Shown piece by piece: positions 25,500 through 34,341 of a stretch of DNA of 57,085 bases. The translations under genes were made by a program, and so were the position numbers. Position 1 is the first letter of the stretch. Every line of letters starts with the position of its first letter. The notes under the pieces were generated by a model. It saw only the letters and a program-made list of their open reading frames with translations, was not told the DNA's origin and did not search any database. This DNA is from an uncultured Aggregatibacter sp. (GTDB lineage Bacteria > Pseudomonadota > Gammaproteobacteria > Enterobacterales > Pasteurellaceae), in assembly GCF_901873365.1 (NCBI RefSeq), contig NZ_CABFLM010000033.1:1-57085 (forward strand). Direction: 5' to 3'.

Positions 25500-26630
25500 T
25501 TAATTGGTTGCATAAGGTGTAAATACATTATTTTCACCTCTCAGCAACTCCATTAGTTTCGGATGAATAAATAATTTATCCCTCCCCACAGATTGTTCAC
25601 TTAAAACCCCTGCATCACACAAATCTTTTAAATATTTAGACACGGTTTGTCTTTTAGCAATGCCTGCCCGTTCCAAATTTGCGATGCGAGTATAAGGTTG
25701 TTCAAACAGCAATTCGACTAATTCTAAACTGTAAAGATGAGGCAAAGATTGTTGAATGTAACGTTTTGTTTCAATAGACAAGGCTTTGATTGCCTCAATT
25801 TTCCTCAACGTCCAAATTGCCGTCTCTTCAATCCCTTTTAAGAAATATAACAACCAATCTTGCCAATTTTGATTGACGGTGACATCCAACAACAAGCGGT
25901 AATAATCTGCTTTATGCTCAATAATATAACGACTTAAATATAAAATCGGCAAATGAAGAAGTCCTTTTTCAATCAGCAATAAACTATTTAACACTCGCCC
26001 TGTTCGCCCATTACCATCTAAAAAAGGATGAATAGCCTCGAATTGATAATGCGCAACTGCCAAAATAATCAACGGATCCAACGACTCATTGTTATGAATG
26101 AACGTTTCCCAATTTGCTAGTTTATCCCGAATCAGCCGCTCTCCTTCCGGTGGCGTGTAAATGACCTCACCATTCACACCATTGCGTAATGCCGTTCCGG
26201 TTATCTTCCGAATATCCATTGCGCGTCCTTTTATCTCACTACATACCAATACGGCTGTTTGTGTACAAAGTGGACGATCCTTTAAACTCTCAAATCCGGA
26301 AAATAAGGCTGTTCGATATTGCAATGCTTCTTTGGTCGCCGCATCATCTTCTTCACTATCAAGCTGTAATGACCGGAAAAGTTTATCTGTTGTGGTAACG
26401 ATATTCTCAATTTCACTACTTGCACGTGCTTCCATAATCGGCAACGTATTGATTAACATCGACTGATTAGGGATAAGCTCAGCCGCTTGTTTTAACTCCG
26501 CTAATGCCGCTCTCGCTTTGATCGTTTGCTTTAAAACGTCTTTCGTTTCCAACTCTTCCGTCGGTGGAAGATCAGGAAGCTGATTAAACGCAAACGTTGG
26601 GCTCCATTGTCTCATCTTTAAAAATCTCAT
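25500..26630 (-). CDS. Fic-domain AMP-transferase with N-terminal inhibitory motif
   Basis: This protein of about 376 residues has a Fic_N region (about 20-100) with the auto-inhibitory motif SSEIEN ([S/T]xxxE[G/N]), then the Fic core with the canonical HPFLDGNGRTGR near residue 200, and a C-terminal winged-helix region (about 290-360, RIANLERAGIAKRQTVSKYLKDL). It is a class II Fic enzyme expected to AMPylate a target and to be held off by Glu of the inhibitory helix. The ATG at 26630 is chosen; TTG at 26642 and ATG at 26615 are alternatives. The target is unknown. No antitoxin gene is adjacent. Confidence 0.88.
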   Translation of the reverse strand: MRFLKMRQWSPTFAFNQLPDLPPTEELETKDVLKQTIKARAALAELKQAAELIPNQSMLINTLPIMEARASSEIENIVTTTDKLFRSLQLDSEEDDAATKEALQYRTALFSGFESLKDRPLCTQTAVLVCSEIKGRAMDIRKITGTALRNGVNGEVIYTPPEGERLIRDKLANWETFIHNNESLDPLIILAVAHYQFEAIHPFLDGNGRTGRVLNSLLLIEKGLLHLPILYLSRYIIEHKADYYRLLLDVTVNQNWQDWLLYFLKGIEETAIWTLRKIEAIKALSIETKRYIQQSLPHLYSLELVELLFEQPYTRIANLERAGIAKRQTVSKYLKDLCDAGVLSEQSVGRDKLFIHPKLMELLRGENNVFTPYATN

Positions 26631-26631
26631 T

Positions 26632-26720
26632 TTTTTAAACAAATCCGAAGTATATGTTTATCAAATCAACATATCAACAAAATAGGTTTAAAATTTCTCC
26701 ATTTTTAAACATATGCGAAG
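26632..26720. promoter_or_regulatory. Repeated operator-like sites upstream of fic
   Basis: Two 19-base direct repeats differ at two positions (26632-26650 and 26702-26720; TTTTTAAACA...CGAAG). Between them AACATAT recurs at 26668-26674, with its inverse ATATGTT at 26652-26658. The first repeat overlaps the fic start. With a winged helix at the Fic C-terminus, self-repression is a reasonable guess. Confidence 0.45.
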
Positions 26721-26781
26721 AAAGCGGCTTGCTCTTCGGGTAAGTAGGATGGAATATCGAAATCCACCGCACTTTTCATCC

Positions 26782-28491
26782 TTATGATTCGTGGTTTGAT
26801 TTTGTCACTTGTTGGTTAAGATTTTGGGTCAAACCATTGATGTCGGCACCGTTTAAGCCTAGCTCTTTTAGCAGATTATCCACCAGCGGCGCTTGTCCGC
26901 GATAGCGTAATGCGCTGTTTACAAGCTGATCGGATAAACTGGCCTGTGAAGCAACTTCACCCTGCTCGGCAGATGTCGCGGCACCAAACCCACCAAGGCC
27001 ATTTACTTGCAAGATTTTAATATCGTCAATATTTTCCATTGGACGTACGCTTTCACGAATAATGTCCGGTAAATGTTTCAATAGCGCAAGGCGAACTTGC
27101 ATTTCCACTTGCTCAACGGACAAGACATTCGCCGCTTCATTGACAGCGCGGGTCCCTTCGGCATCCACTTTATATTGTTGCTCCAAGGCTTTCGCTAACA
27201 AGATTTTTGCATCCGCTTCCCCTTTGGCTTGTAAACGTTGTTTCTCCGCCTCGGCTTCCGCCACAATGCGTAACGCTTCCGCACGGTCGAATGCGGCTTG
27301 TTTCTCTGCCTCCGCCGCGACGGTGATCGCAATGGCATCTTTTTGGGCGATTTCTTGAGCCGCAATCAATTCAACGGCCTTGGCACGTTCTGCTTTTTCT
27401 GTTTCACGCACCGTGATAACACTTTCCTCTTCTCGTACAGCCGATGCACGCGCTTTATCCGCCAGTGCTTTGGCTTCCGATTCGGCACGTGATTTTTCCG
27501 CAACGGCAATGGCGCGATCTTGCTCGGCTAATTCAATCGCTTTCTTACGTTCTACTTCCGCGCGTTCAATTTGTTGATCTTTTTGAATTTTTTCATTTTC
27601 AATATCACGTTCCGCAAGAATGCGTTTTAAGTCCACTTCTCGAGATGCTGCGATTTTAACTTCTTCCGCTTCGCGTTTTTTCTGCGCTTCCTGTCCGGCA
27701 ATTTCGGCATTTTGTTCCGCCCGACGTATCGCAATCTCACGCTCTTGTTCTAATTTGGCATATTCTTCTTCACGCAAAATTTGTAAACGAGTACGTTCGG
27801 CTTCCAAATTTTTGGTTTTTATCGCCAAATCCGTATCCTGTTCAATATCGTTACGTTTTTTACGGCGCACCTCGATGGTTTCCGTTAAGCGGGTTAAACC
27901 TTCCGCGTCAAAGGCATTTTGCGGATTGAAGTACTCAAAACTGGTTTGATCCAAGCCGGTCAGCGATACGGTTTCCAATTCCAAGCCGTTTTTAAACAAA
28001 TCTTCCGAGACCACTTGTTGCACTTTTTGCACAAAATCCACCCGTTTTTCATGCAATTCTTCCATGGCCATTTCCGCTGCAACCGCCCGCAAACTGTCAA
28101 CAAACTTCCCTTCCACCAATTCTTTTAATTGTTCCGGTGACATGGTTTTCATCCCCAAGGTTTGCGCCGCCGTGGCAATGCTTTCGGCGGTCGGTTTCAC
28201 TCGCACATAAAACTCTGCCGTCACATCCACCCGCATACGATCTCGGGTAATCAACGCCTGATCTGCTGCGCGACGCACTTCCAAACGCAAGGTATTCATA
28301 TTCACGGGAATCACTTCATGTAACACGGGCAAGACAATCGCACCGCCATTCATGATCACTTTTTCACCGCCAAAACCGGTGCGTACAAATGAGACCTCTT
28401 TGCTGGCGCGACGATATAATCGGGTAAGAATGAGGCCGAGAATTAATAATGCAATGAGTACAATGCCGGCAATGATTGAAATCAGTTCCAT
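26782..28491 (-). CDS. yqiK: Flotillin-family protein YqiK
   Basis: This 569-residue membrane-anchored protein has one N-terminal helix (about 5-27), an SPFH/band-7 domain (about 35-210), then a very long Glu/Ala/Lys/Arg coiled coil (about 215-460) and a C-terminal region with GLGGFGAATSAEQGE. That is the bacterial flotillin layout, closest to E. coli YqiK. It is the last gene of a four-gene operon, with AAGGA before the ATG. Flotillins organise membrane domains and membrane fluidity; the partners here are suggested by the operon. Confidence 0.9.
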   Translation of the reverse strand: MELISIIAGIVLIALLILGLILTRLYRRASKEVSFVRTGFGGEKVIMNGGAIVLPVLHEVIPVNMNTLRLEVRRAADQALITRDRMRVDVTAEFYVRVKPTAESIATAAQTLGMKTMSPEQLKELVEGKFVDSLRAVAAEMAMEELHEKRVDFVQKVQQVVSEDLFKNGLELETVSLTGLDQTSFEYFNPQNAFDAEGLTRLTETIEVRRKKRNDIEQDTDLAIKTKNLEAERTRLQILREEEYAKLEQEREIAIRRAEQNAEIAGQEAQKKREAEEVKIAASREVDLKRILAERDIENEKIQKDQQIERAEVERKKAIELAEQDRAIAVAEKSRAESEAKALADKARASAVREEESVITVRETEKAERAKAVELIAAQEIAQKDAIAITVAAEAEKQAAFDRAEALRIVAEAEAEKQRLQAKGEADAKILLAKALEQQYKVDAEGTRAVNEAANVLSVEQVEMQVRLALLKHLPDIIRESVRPMENIDDIKILQVNGLGGFGAATSAEQGEVASQASLSDQLVNSALRYRGQAPLVDNLLKELGLNGADINGLTQNLNQQVTKSNHES

Positions 28492-28526
28492 AATTTGTCC
28501 TTGTGTTTGAGAAAAATACGTCGTCG

Positions 28527-29189
28527 TTAATCAACCAAATTTCCATTCGGATTTTTGATTGCTTTAAAAAGATTATCTTGTAAAGAAATCAACAATACGG
28601 TTTCGCCTTGCATGAGTGCGTTATCATCGTCAGGTTCGACCATGACATAATGTTGCTGACCGTAACCATCCTTTACGCGCGCTTGGGCGGGACTGCCTCG
28701 CTTTGCCGTGCCAAGTATCACCACCCCGACACAACCGACCAAACTCGCTTGGGTAACTGCGGTCGTTTCATCTTTAGGAAAGATGTGATAAACCCCGGTA
28801 GCTGCCATGCGTACCAAAGGTAGGCTGGCAAACCAGACAATCACGGCAGCAACACAACCCGGCAAATAAAAACCGGAGAACTGATATAATGCATATTGCA
28901 AGCTATAACCCAGCAAGCCAAAAATAGCGAGAAAAATCACCACTAACATTAATAGAGGCAACTTGCCGACATATAACCAACTTAAAAATCGGATCACAAG
29001 ACCACTGTCGGCGTAATTCAGCCCAATTTCTGCCTGTGTGTCCGTTAAGCTATCCGGTAAAAAATCATCGACCCACTCATTAATACCGCCCAGCATAAAT
29101 GATGCCAATTCAAGAATACCAAGCAATAACATCAGCATAATGGCAATGCCGAAAATGCTATTTTGTGGTGCAGTAATCAGTTCCCACAT
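28527..29189 (-). CDS. yqiJ: YqiJ-like membrane protein with OB-fold (NfeD-related)
   Basis: This 220-residue protein has three or four membrane helices (about 12-36, 70-98, 104-124) and a C-terminal beta-rich OB-like domain from about 145 (ASLVGCVGVVILGTAKRGSPAQARVKD...GETVLLISLQDNLFKAI). This is the YqiJ/NfeD-type partner that accompanies flotillins in many bacteria. AGGAT precedes the ATG, and the stop lies 35 bases before yqiK. The role is inferred from the partner family. Confidence 0.85.
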   Translation of the reverse strand: MWELITAPQNSIFGIAIMLMLLLGILELASFMLGGINEWVDDFLPDSLTDTQAEIGLNYADSGLVIRFLSWLYVGKLPLLMLVVIFLAIFGLLGYSLQYALYQFSGFYLPGCVAAVIVWFASLPLVRMAATGVYHIFPKDETTAVTQASLVGCVGVVILGTAKRGSPAQARVKDGYGQQHYVMVEPDDDNALMQGETVLLISLQDNLFKAIKNPNGNLVD

Positions 29190-29211
29190 AATATATCCTT
29201 ATTTCAAGCCG

Positions 29212-29880
29212 CTATTTGGCGGTTTTCAGTTGCGCTAAACGTTCTTTAATCCGATTCGTTCTGCTCACCTCTTCCAAATCTTTTAATTTGGCTAACTGTG
29301 ACGGATCACGTCCTGCCATATGCAAGCCGGTTTGTCGCCCCATCAGCCGATCAAACGCATTGGCTGTCTTTTCCGTATTGCGCAAAATTTGATTTAATGT
29401 GGAACCGTCGCGTCCCTTTTCATGCGTTGCCGCTTGCGTTTGGCTTTGCTTCCAATCTTGAACGGCCTGTTGCATTTCACGTCGTTTCGCTTGCAATGCC
29501 ACAATAAACCCTTCAAGCTCTTTTTCCTGCGCCGCACAGTCCGCCACCGTATTTTCCAACACAGGCAAGCGAGCCTCAATGTCCATTTGTTCGGCAATTC
29601 CGATTTCCGCCAAGTCATCACGATTGGATTTCAGTGCTTCTTGAATATCCGCCTGCAACGTTTCATGGCGATTGCTTTCATCCGCCATTTTTTTCGTGGC
29701 TAAATGCTTCTGCACTAAAACCTTGCCTAATTCTGACCGCACTTCATCTATTGCGCGCTCAATCTCGCGAATATTTTCATTCATCACCGCTTCCGGTGCT
29801 AAATTTTCTGCGGCATCTAAAATGGCATGAAATCCGCCACTGACCAAACGTCCGACACGACGAGCTAATGTTTCGCTCAT
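29212..29880 (-). CDS. PspA/IM30-family protein
   Basis: This 222-residue, almost entirely helical protein has long coiled-coil heptads, starting METLARRVGRLVSGGFHAILD-like with the N-terminal amphipathic helix and the NENIREIERAIDEVRSELGKVLVQK segment typical of PspA/IM30. A strong AAGGAGG site lies before the ATG. Family members (ESCRT-III superfamily) coat and repair the inner membrane. There are no pspF, pspB or pspC genes nearby, so this is not the classic Psp operon; it is closer to the YjfJ-type branch. Confidence 0.85.
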   Translation of the reverse strand: MSETLARRVGRLVSGGFHAILDAAENLAPEAVMNENIREIERAIDEVRSELGKVLVQKHLATKKMADESNRHETLQADIQEALKSNRDDLAEIGIAEQMDIEARLPVLENTVADCAAQEKELEGFIVALQAKRREMQQAVQDWKQSQTQAATHEKGRDGSTLNQILRNTEKTANAFDRLMGRQTGLHMAGRDPSQLAKLKDLEEVSRTNRIKERLAQLKTAK

Positions 29881-29899
29881 ATTCTACCTCCTTCTTTTT

Positions 29900-30400
29900 T
29901 TATTTTTCATCACGTTGACGAATAATGTGAGCCAAATTCAATGTGTTTTCCAATTGGGCTAACACACTGTCATCGAATGCGGCCCCTTTCCCCGTCACCG
30001 CCAGTTGCAAAATGCTGTCAGTTAAACGCACAATGCGCCACATGACTTCGCGCTCATATTTTTTTAACGCCTCCAACTCGCTTTCCGTCGGAACGTCTGC
30101 GACTAATGTTGCGGTTAAATCCGGTAACAATTCAAATAAGCGCGCCAGAATGTGCGAATGAACCCCCAGTTCTTTTTCCGCATGCAACACATCGCGCTTG
30201 GCATTTTGTAAAAACTGTTCCGCTTGCACTAAAGCGGTGCCGTAATCCTGCGGCTGTGTATAACTTTGCCGGGCTTGTTTTAATAATTCACGAATTTTTT
30301 CCGAAGGCGTATTTGCCCCTTCAACCTGTAAATTTGCAATAAAATCCGCATCTTCCTGAGAAATTCTCACGCTTATCGGAATTCGATTTGCTACACTCAT
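29900..30400 (-). CDS. Ribbon-helix-helix-like protein heading the PspA-flotillin operon
   Basis: The 166-residue protein begins MSVANRIPISVRISQEDADFIANLQ; the short strand plus two helices (to about residue 42, TPSEKIRELLKQA) look like a ribbon-helix-helix DNA-binding fold. The remaining 120 residues are helical with no recognised family. GAGG before the ATG at 30400 supports this start; an upstream TTG is rejected. A perfect palindrome sits in its promoter, so autorepression is likely. The DNA-binding assignment is inference from pattern, not a database hit. Confidence 0.6.
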   Translation of the reverse strand: MSVANRIPISVRISQEDADFIANLQVEGANTPSEKIRELLKQARQSYTQPQDYGTALVQAEQFLQNAKRDVLHAEKELGVHSHILARLFELLPDLTATLVADVPTESELEALKKYEREVMWRIVRLTDSILQLAVTGKGAAFDDSVLAQLENTLNLAHIIRQRDEK

Positions 30401-30416
30401 ATTCAAACCTCATTGT

Positions 30417-30436
30417 TTGTATTCACTTGAATACAA
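30417..30436. promoter_or_regulatory. Perfect palindromic operator of the RHH-PspA-YqiJK operon
   Basis: TTGTATTC (30417-30424) and GAATACAA (30429-30436) flank a 4-base centre. It sits at and just downstream of the promoter -10, between it and the first gene, where a bound repressor would block initiation. Confidence 0.7.
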
Positions 30437-30463
30437 TATACATAGATCGTTTTTAAAAAACAA
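30435..30463 (-). promoter_or_regulatory. Promoter of the RHH-PspA-YqiJK operon
   Basis: On the minus strand TTGTTT (30463-30458) and TATATT (30440-30435) have a 17-base spacer. The -10 overlaps the end of the palindromic operator. Confidence 0.65.
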
Positions 30464-30530
30464 CTGATTATTTAAACATTTTGTTGTTTAGCTGATTTGC
30501 CGATAGCAAACAGAAAAAATACACATAAAA

Positions 30531-30586
30531 AAAGTGCGGTGGATTTTCTCAGCGTTTTAAAAGACCGCAAAAACCCACCGCACTTT
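30531..30586 (-). terminator. USS-pair terminator of the CydDC-like operon
   Basis: AAAGTGCGGTGG (30531-30542) pairs with CCACCGCACTTT (30575-30586), a 12-base perfect stem. On the minus strand a run of T follows. It lies about 20 bases past the second ABC gene. Confidence 0.8.
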
Positions 30587-30604
30587 GACGTTCAACAAGC
30601 TTAA

Positions 30605-32263
30605 CTACGACATCCGTCCGTTGGCGATTGGAATAACCTGATCACAAATTGCCATGGTAGAGGCGCGATGGCTCACTAAGATGATCAATTTTTCTGCTTT
30701 CACGTTTAGCAAGGATTGCAAAATCATGGCTTCGTTTAAGCTGTCCAGATTGCTGGTCGGTTCGTCCAACAAAATAATCGGCGCATTGTGCAAGAAGGCG
30801 CGGGCAATGCCGATACGTTGTTTTTCACCGTCAGAAAGGTTGCTCCCCATTTCAGTAATTTTTGTGTCGTAGCCTTCGGGCAAACTCATGATAAATTCAT
30901 GAATGGAGGCTTTTTTCGCCGCTTCAATCACTTGCTCTTTCGTTGCCTTGCGGTTTGCCAACACAATATTTTCATACACCGTTTCATTGAAAATATAGGT
31001 TTGTTGGGTGATGTAAGCGATATTGTCGCGCAAATTCACCGTATTAATGTTTTTTAAGTCCGTATCGTTAATGCAAATACGGCCTTGTTGCGGATCGTAA
31101 AAACGCATGATTAATTTCAGAAGCGTACTTTTCCCGCTACCGCTGCGACCATGAATACCGAGAATTTCGCCTTTATTGAGCTTTAAATTCACGTCAGACA
31201 AAATTTGTTCATCTGCATAAGCAAAGCTGACATTTTCCACATTAATTTGCTGCACATCCGCGATATTCACGCCATTTTCTACGTCTTTTAATTCCGGTTG
31301 TTCTGCCAATAATGCCAACACACGTTCGCCGCTGGCGAGGGTTTGCAATAAGTTGTTGGACAGGTTACTTAAAGCAATCACCGGGCCGTAACTTGACATC
31401 AATAAAATCACACCAATGAGCAAGCCGGCAAAATCAATGTAATCGTAAGCAAAGAGGGTTAAACCCACCAATAAAATCACGATATTGAAGAAAGACACCG
31501 CGATTTCCGTGAACGAACGCACGTTGCCTTCTTGTTGTTTGATTTTTAAAAAGGCTTGGTCGATTTTTTCACTGCGCTGATGGATTTCCTGTAAGCGTTT
31601 TTCCTCGTTACCGAAAAGTTGAATTTCTTTCATGCCACGAATGCTGTCGAGGAAGAAATCGTTCATTTCGCCAACTAAGTCACGGTATTTGCGGCCATCT
31701 TCACGTGCCATTTGGGTGGTGACGATAGGCAAAATAATGCCGACAGTCACATAAGCTAAAAATGCCACCAACACAAACCACCAAGAAATATGCGCGAACA
31801 CCGCCAATAAAATACCGGAAGTTAAAAAGGCAATGGCGATCGGGGCGATGGTGTGCGCATAAAACACTTCTAGCAATTCAATGTCGTTGGTAACCAAAGA
31901 AAGCAATTGACCGGATTGTTTGTCCTGCAATTTTACAAACGCCAAACGACGTAATGCACTGAACACTTTGTCGCGCAACAACGCCAATAATTTGAAGGCG
32001 ATGTAATGGCCGGACATTTGCTCCAAATAACGCAAAATGCCACGCGCTACCGCCAGCACAATAAGTGCGGTCAAAATTTGCGATAAATTTAAATGGGAGT
32101 GGAAATTAAGCAACTCCGACAAGCCCATCGCACCTAGCACCATAATAAAAATGGCACTAAGGAAACCGAGGGTACCCATAATAATGGTGAAACTCATGAT
32201 ATGCGCCAACGGCGTCACCAATTTCATCAGCTGCCACATAACGACAAATCCATTCTTACGCAT
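30605..32263 (-). CDS. CydC-like ABC exporter subunit (permease-ATPase)
   Basis: This 552-residue half-transporter has six membrane helices in the first 300 residues and an ATPase domain with Walker A GRSGSGKST near 368, signature LSDGEKQR (D in place of the second G of LSGGE) and Walker B IILLDEPTSNLD. It overlaps the upstream partner gene by 8 bases. The pair resembles CydDC-type exporters and the uncharacterised Haemophilus pair HI0663/HI0664. Thiol export is possible but not shown; no cydAB lies nearby. Confidence 0.8.
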   Translation of the reverse strand: MRKNGFVVMWQLMKLVTPLAHIMSFTIIMGTLGFLSAIFIMVLGAMGLSELLNFHSHLNLSQILTALIVLAVARGILRYLEQMSGHYIAFKLLALLRDKVFSALRRLAFVKLQDKQSGQLLSLVTNDIELLEVFYAHTIAPIAIAFLTSGILLAVFAHISWWFVLVAFLAYVTVGIILPIVTTQMAREDGRKYRDLVGEMNDFFLDSIRGMKEIQLFGNEEKRLQEIHQRSEKIDQAFLKIKQQEGNVRSFTEIAVSFFNIVILLVGLTLFAYDYIDFAGLLIGVILLMSSYGPVIALSNLSNNLLQTLASGERVLALLAEQPELKDVENGVNIADVQQINVENVSFAYADEQILSDVNLKLNKGEILGIHGRSGSGKSTLLKLIMRFYDPQQGRICINDTDLKNINTVNLRDNIAYITQQTYIFNETVYENIVLANRKATKEQVIEAAKKASIHEFIMSLPEGYDTKITEMGSNLSDGEKQRIGIARAFLHNAPIILLDEPTSNLDSLNEAMILQSLLNVKAEKLIILVSHRASTMAICDQVIPIANGRMS

Positions 32264-34004
32264 GATTTGCCCCCGTTCTGATATTTTCTAAGTTCTTTTG
32301 TTGATTAAACATTTCTGCATAAATTCCGTTTTCAGTCATTAAAGAAGCATGATCGCCCGATTCTGCCAAGTGACCGCTTTGTAACACATAAATTTGGTCG
32401 GCATTTACCGCATTCGCCAGACGGTGAGAAATCATGACAATCGTTTTTTCGTGTTTAAGCTGTTGAATAAATTGCAGAATGATTTCTTCACTTTCTACGT
32501 CGATGTTACTGGTCGCTTCATCGAAAACGTATAAGTCGGCATTGTGCAACAAGGCACGAGCCAACGCTAAACGTTGAATTTGACCGCCGGACAAGTTGGT
32601 TCCGCGACTTAATAACATCATGTCTAACCCGCCGTTTTCACGGACGAAATTCGCCAAATTCACTTGTTCCAAGCATTGATAAATGGCGTCATCAGAAGCA
32701 TCGGACAATGCCATCAACATATTTTCTCTGAGGCTACCTTTGAAAATGTAACTGCTGTGGCTCACCAACGAAACGTGTCGATATAAGGAATGACGGTTAA
32801 TTTGTTTAATATCGATGCCATTAAACAAAATTTCCCCTTGCTGCGCTTGGTAAAAACCCATAAGCAAGGAAACCAGCGTGGATTTACCACAACCGCTTTT
32901 ACCCACAAAAACCGTTAATTGCTTCGGTTGAATATCAAGGTTTAATCCGTTAATCGCCGGTTTTTCTGCAGAATAGGCAAAATGTAAATCCTTAATTTGC
33001 ACGGTGACTTCATTTTTAGCTGGAAAATCCACCGCACTTTTATTTTCTTCTACCGGCGTATCTAGCAGCGTAAATATTTTTTCTGAAGCGGCCTTGCCGT
33101 TCATCGCCACGTGGAAGAAAGAACCGAGTAAGCGTAACGGAATGAAAAATTCGGAAGAAAGTAAAATGAATAAAATAACACCAAAAATGCTTAAATTACC
33201 GTCTTGGTATTGTAAAAGTGCCGTCAAAATTCCTAGTGCCGCACCACCGTAAGCCAATAAATCCATTAAAGAAACGGAGTTCAGCTGCATGGTCAGCACT
33301 TTCATGGTGATGGTACGGAAATTCTCCGCTTCGATGTCCATTTGTTTGGCTTTGTAATCGTCATCTTGATAGATTTTTAAGGTAATCAAACCTTGTAGGT
33401 TATCCAAAAAACTGCTGCCTAAACCCACATAAATAGACCAATATTTCGCCAACAAACGTTTTGCGATTTTATTTACCGCAATGATGGACATTGGAATTAA
33501 CGGAACGCAAACCAAAAGAATTAACGAGGTCGGTGCGTTAAAAAAGACCAGAAAAACAAATAACGTGAGTGGCGCAAGCAGGCTATAAAACAACTGCGGA
33601 AGATAACGACCGAAATAAATTTCCAGTTGCTCCACGCCTTCAGATGCCACTTGGATCACGGAAGAGGTAGATTGTTGGTTAACCTGATTCAGCGGCATGG
33701 AAGATAATTTTTGATAAATCAGCGTACGCAATTTATGCTTCACTTGCGTACTCGCTTTATAGGAGGCTTTTACCGCCATTTTGCCCGCCCAAGCACGCAA
33801 CGCCAGACAAGCAACCAAAACGACGGTAAAAATGACCGCACTTTGTAGCGTAAATGTGCGCTCAAACGCCCATTGCAAACAAATGGCAAACACCACCGCA
33901 CTTATAATCCCACCGATTAAAGCGACCCAGTTCCATAAGACATTAATAGCAATCCATTTTTTGCTATCTGCGACTGTATTTATCAGCCGTTTATCTATCA
34001 TCAT
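32256..34004 (-). CDS. CydD-like ABC exporter subunit (permease-ATPase)
   Basis: This 582-residue half-transporter has a six-helix exporter domain to about 310, Walker A GKSGCGKST near 380, signature LSGGQIQRLALARAL and Walker B LYVFDEATSNIDVESE. It is first of the two-gene operon with the CydC-like subunit, so a heterodimer is expected. AGGAG precedes the start. A terminator-like hairpin lies in its 5' leader. A second ATG three bases downstream (34001) is a possible start. Confidence 0.8.
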   Translation of the reverse strand: MMIDKRLINTVADSKKWIAINVLWNWVALIGGIISAVVFAICLQWAFERTFTLQSAVIFTVVLVACLALRAWAGKMAVKASYKASTQVKHKLRTLIYQKLSSMPLNQVNQQSTSSVIQVASEGVEQLEIYFGRYLPQLFYSLLAPLTLFVFLVFFNAPTSLILLVCVPLIPMSIIAVNKIAKRLLAKYWSIYVGLGSSFLDNLQGLITLKIYQDDDYKAKQMDIEAENFRTITMKVLTMQLNSVSLMDLLAYGGAALGILTALLQYQDGNLSIFGVILFILLSSEFFIPLRLLGSFFHVAMNGKAASEKIFTLLDTPVEENKSAVDFPAKNEVTVQIKDLHFAYSAEKPAINGLNLDIQPKQLTVFVGKSGCGKSTLVSLLMGFYQAQQGEILFNGIDIKQINRHSLYRHVSLVSHSSYIFKGSLRENMLMALSDASDDAIYQCLEQVNLANFVRENGGLDMMLLSRGTNLSGGQIQRLALARALLHNADLYVFDEATSNIDVESEEIILQFIQQLKHEKTIVMISHRLANAVNADQIYVLQSGHLAESGDHASLMTENGIYAEMFNQQKNLENIRTGANHA

Positions 34005-34341
34005 GATAGAAACTCCTAAAAATAAAAAAGAAGTACGCCGGCAGCGTACTTTTGTTTAACTAATCCTGTTTTCCTATCGACAACGGTTTATTTTCTAGAC
34101 GATTTACTTTCTGAAAGTGTCAAACGGTGGCGATAAGCGGAGATCATTATAAAATAAAAGAAATATAGATGTATATGAGAATTGTTTTTATTATAAATAA
34201 AATGCTTAAGTGCTTGTTCTCTGCCAAGAATGCGTAAAATAAGCGCATAATTGACCGCACTTTTCCCAGCATTCGTTCAAATATTGACTTCTCCCCCTTG
34301 CGTAGTAATATGCACCCACTTTCCATTACAGGCGTTGATTT
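34005..34341. other. Divergent intergenic region, CydD-like/oxidoreductase
   Basis: There is no supported gene in these 337 bases. The region holds the leader hairpin of the ABC operon (34031-34051), a -10-like TATAAT on the minus strand (34152-34147), an AT-rich block at 34147-34205, and an inverted USS core near 34255. The minus-strand frame starting inside the TATAAT would encode 19 residues but has no room for a ribosome site. Confidence 0.5.
34020..34051 (-). terminator. Leader attenuator-like hairpin before the CydD-like gene
   Basis: AAGTACGC (34031-34038) pairs with GCGTACTT (34044-34051) around 5 bases. On the minus strand the stem is followed by CTTTTTTATTTTT, then the ribosome site and start. 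No minus-strand gene lies upstream, so this terminator can only act on the leader of the operon itself. Confidence 0.65.

Noticed and set aside
26632..26720. CRISPR-like repeat near fic
   Set aside because: There are only two imperfect direct repeats with one spacer-sized gap and no cas genes, so an operator is the simpler reading.
34088..34149. 19-codon leader peptide upstream of the CydD-like gene
   Set aside because: Its ATG overlaps the TATAAT -10 box, so the transcript would not include a ribosome site or even the start. There is also no telling codon run.
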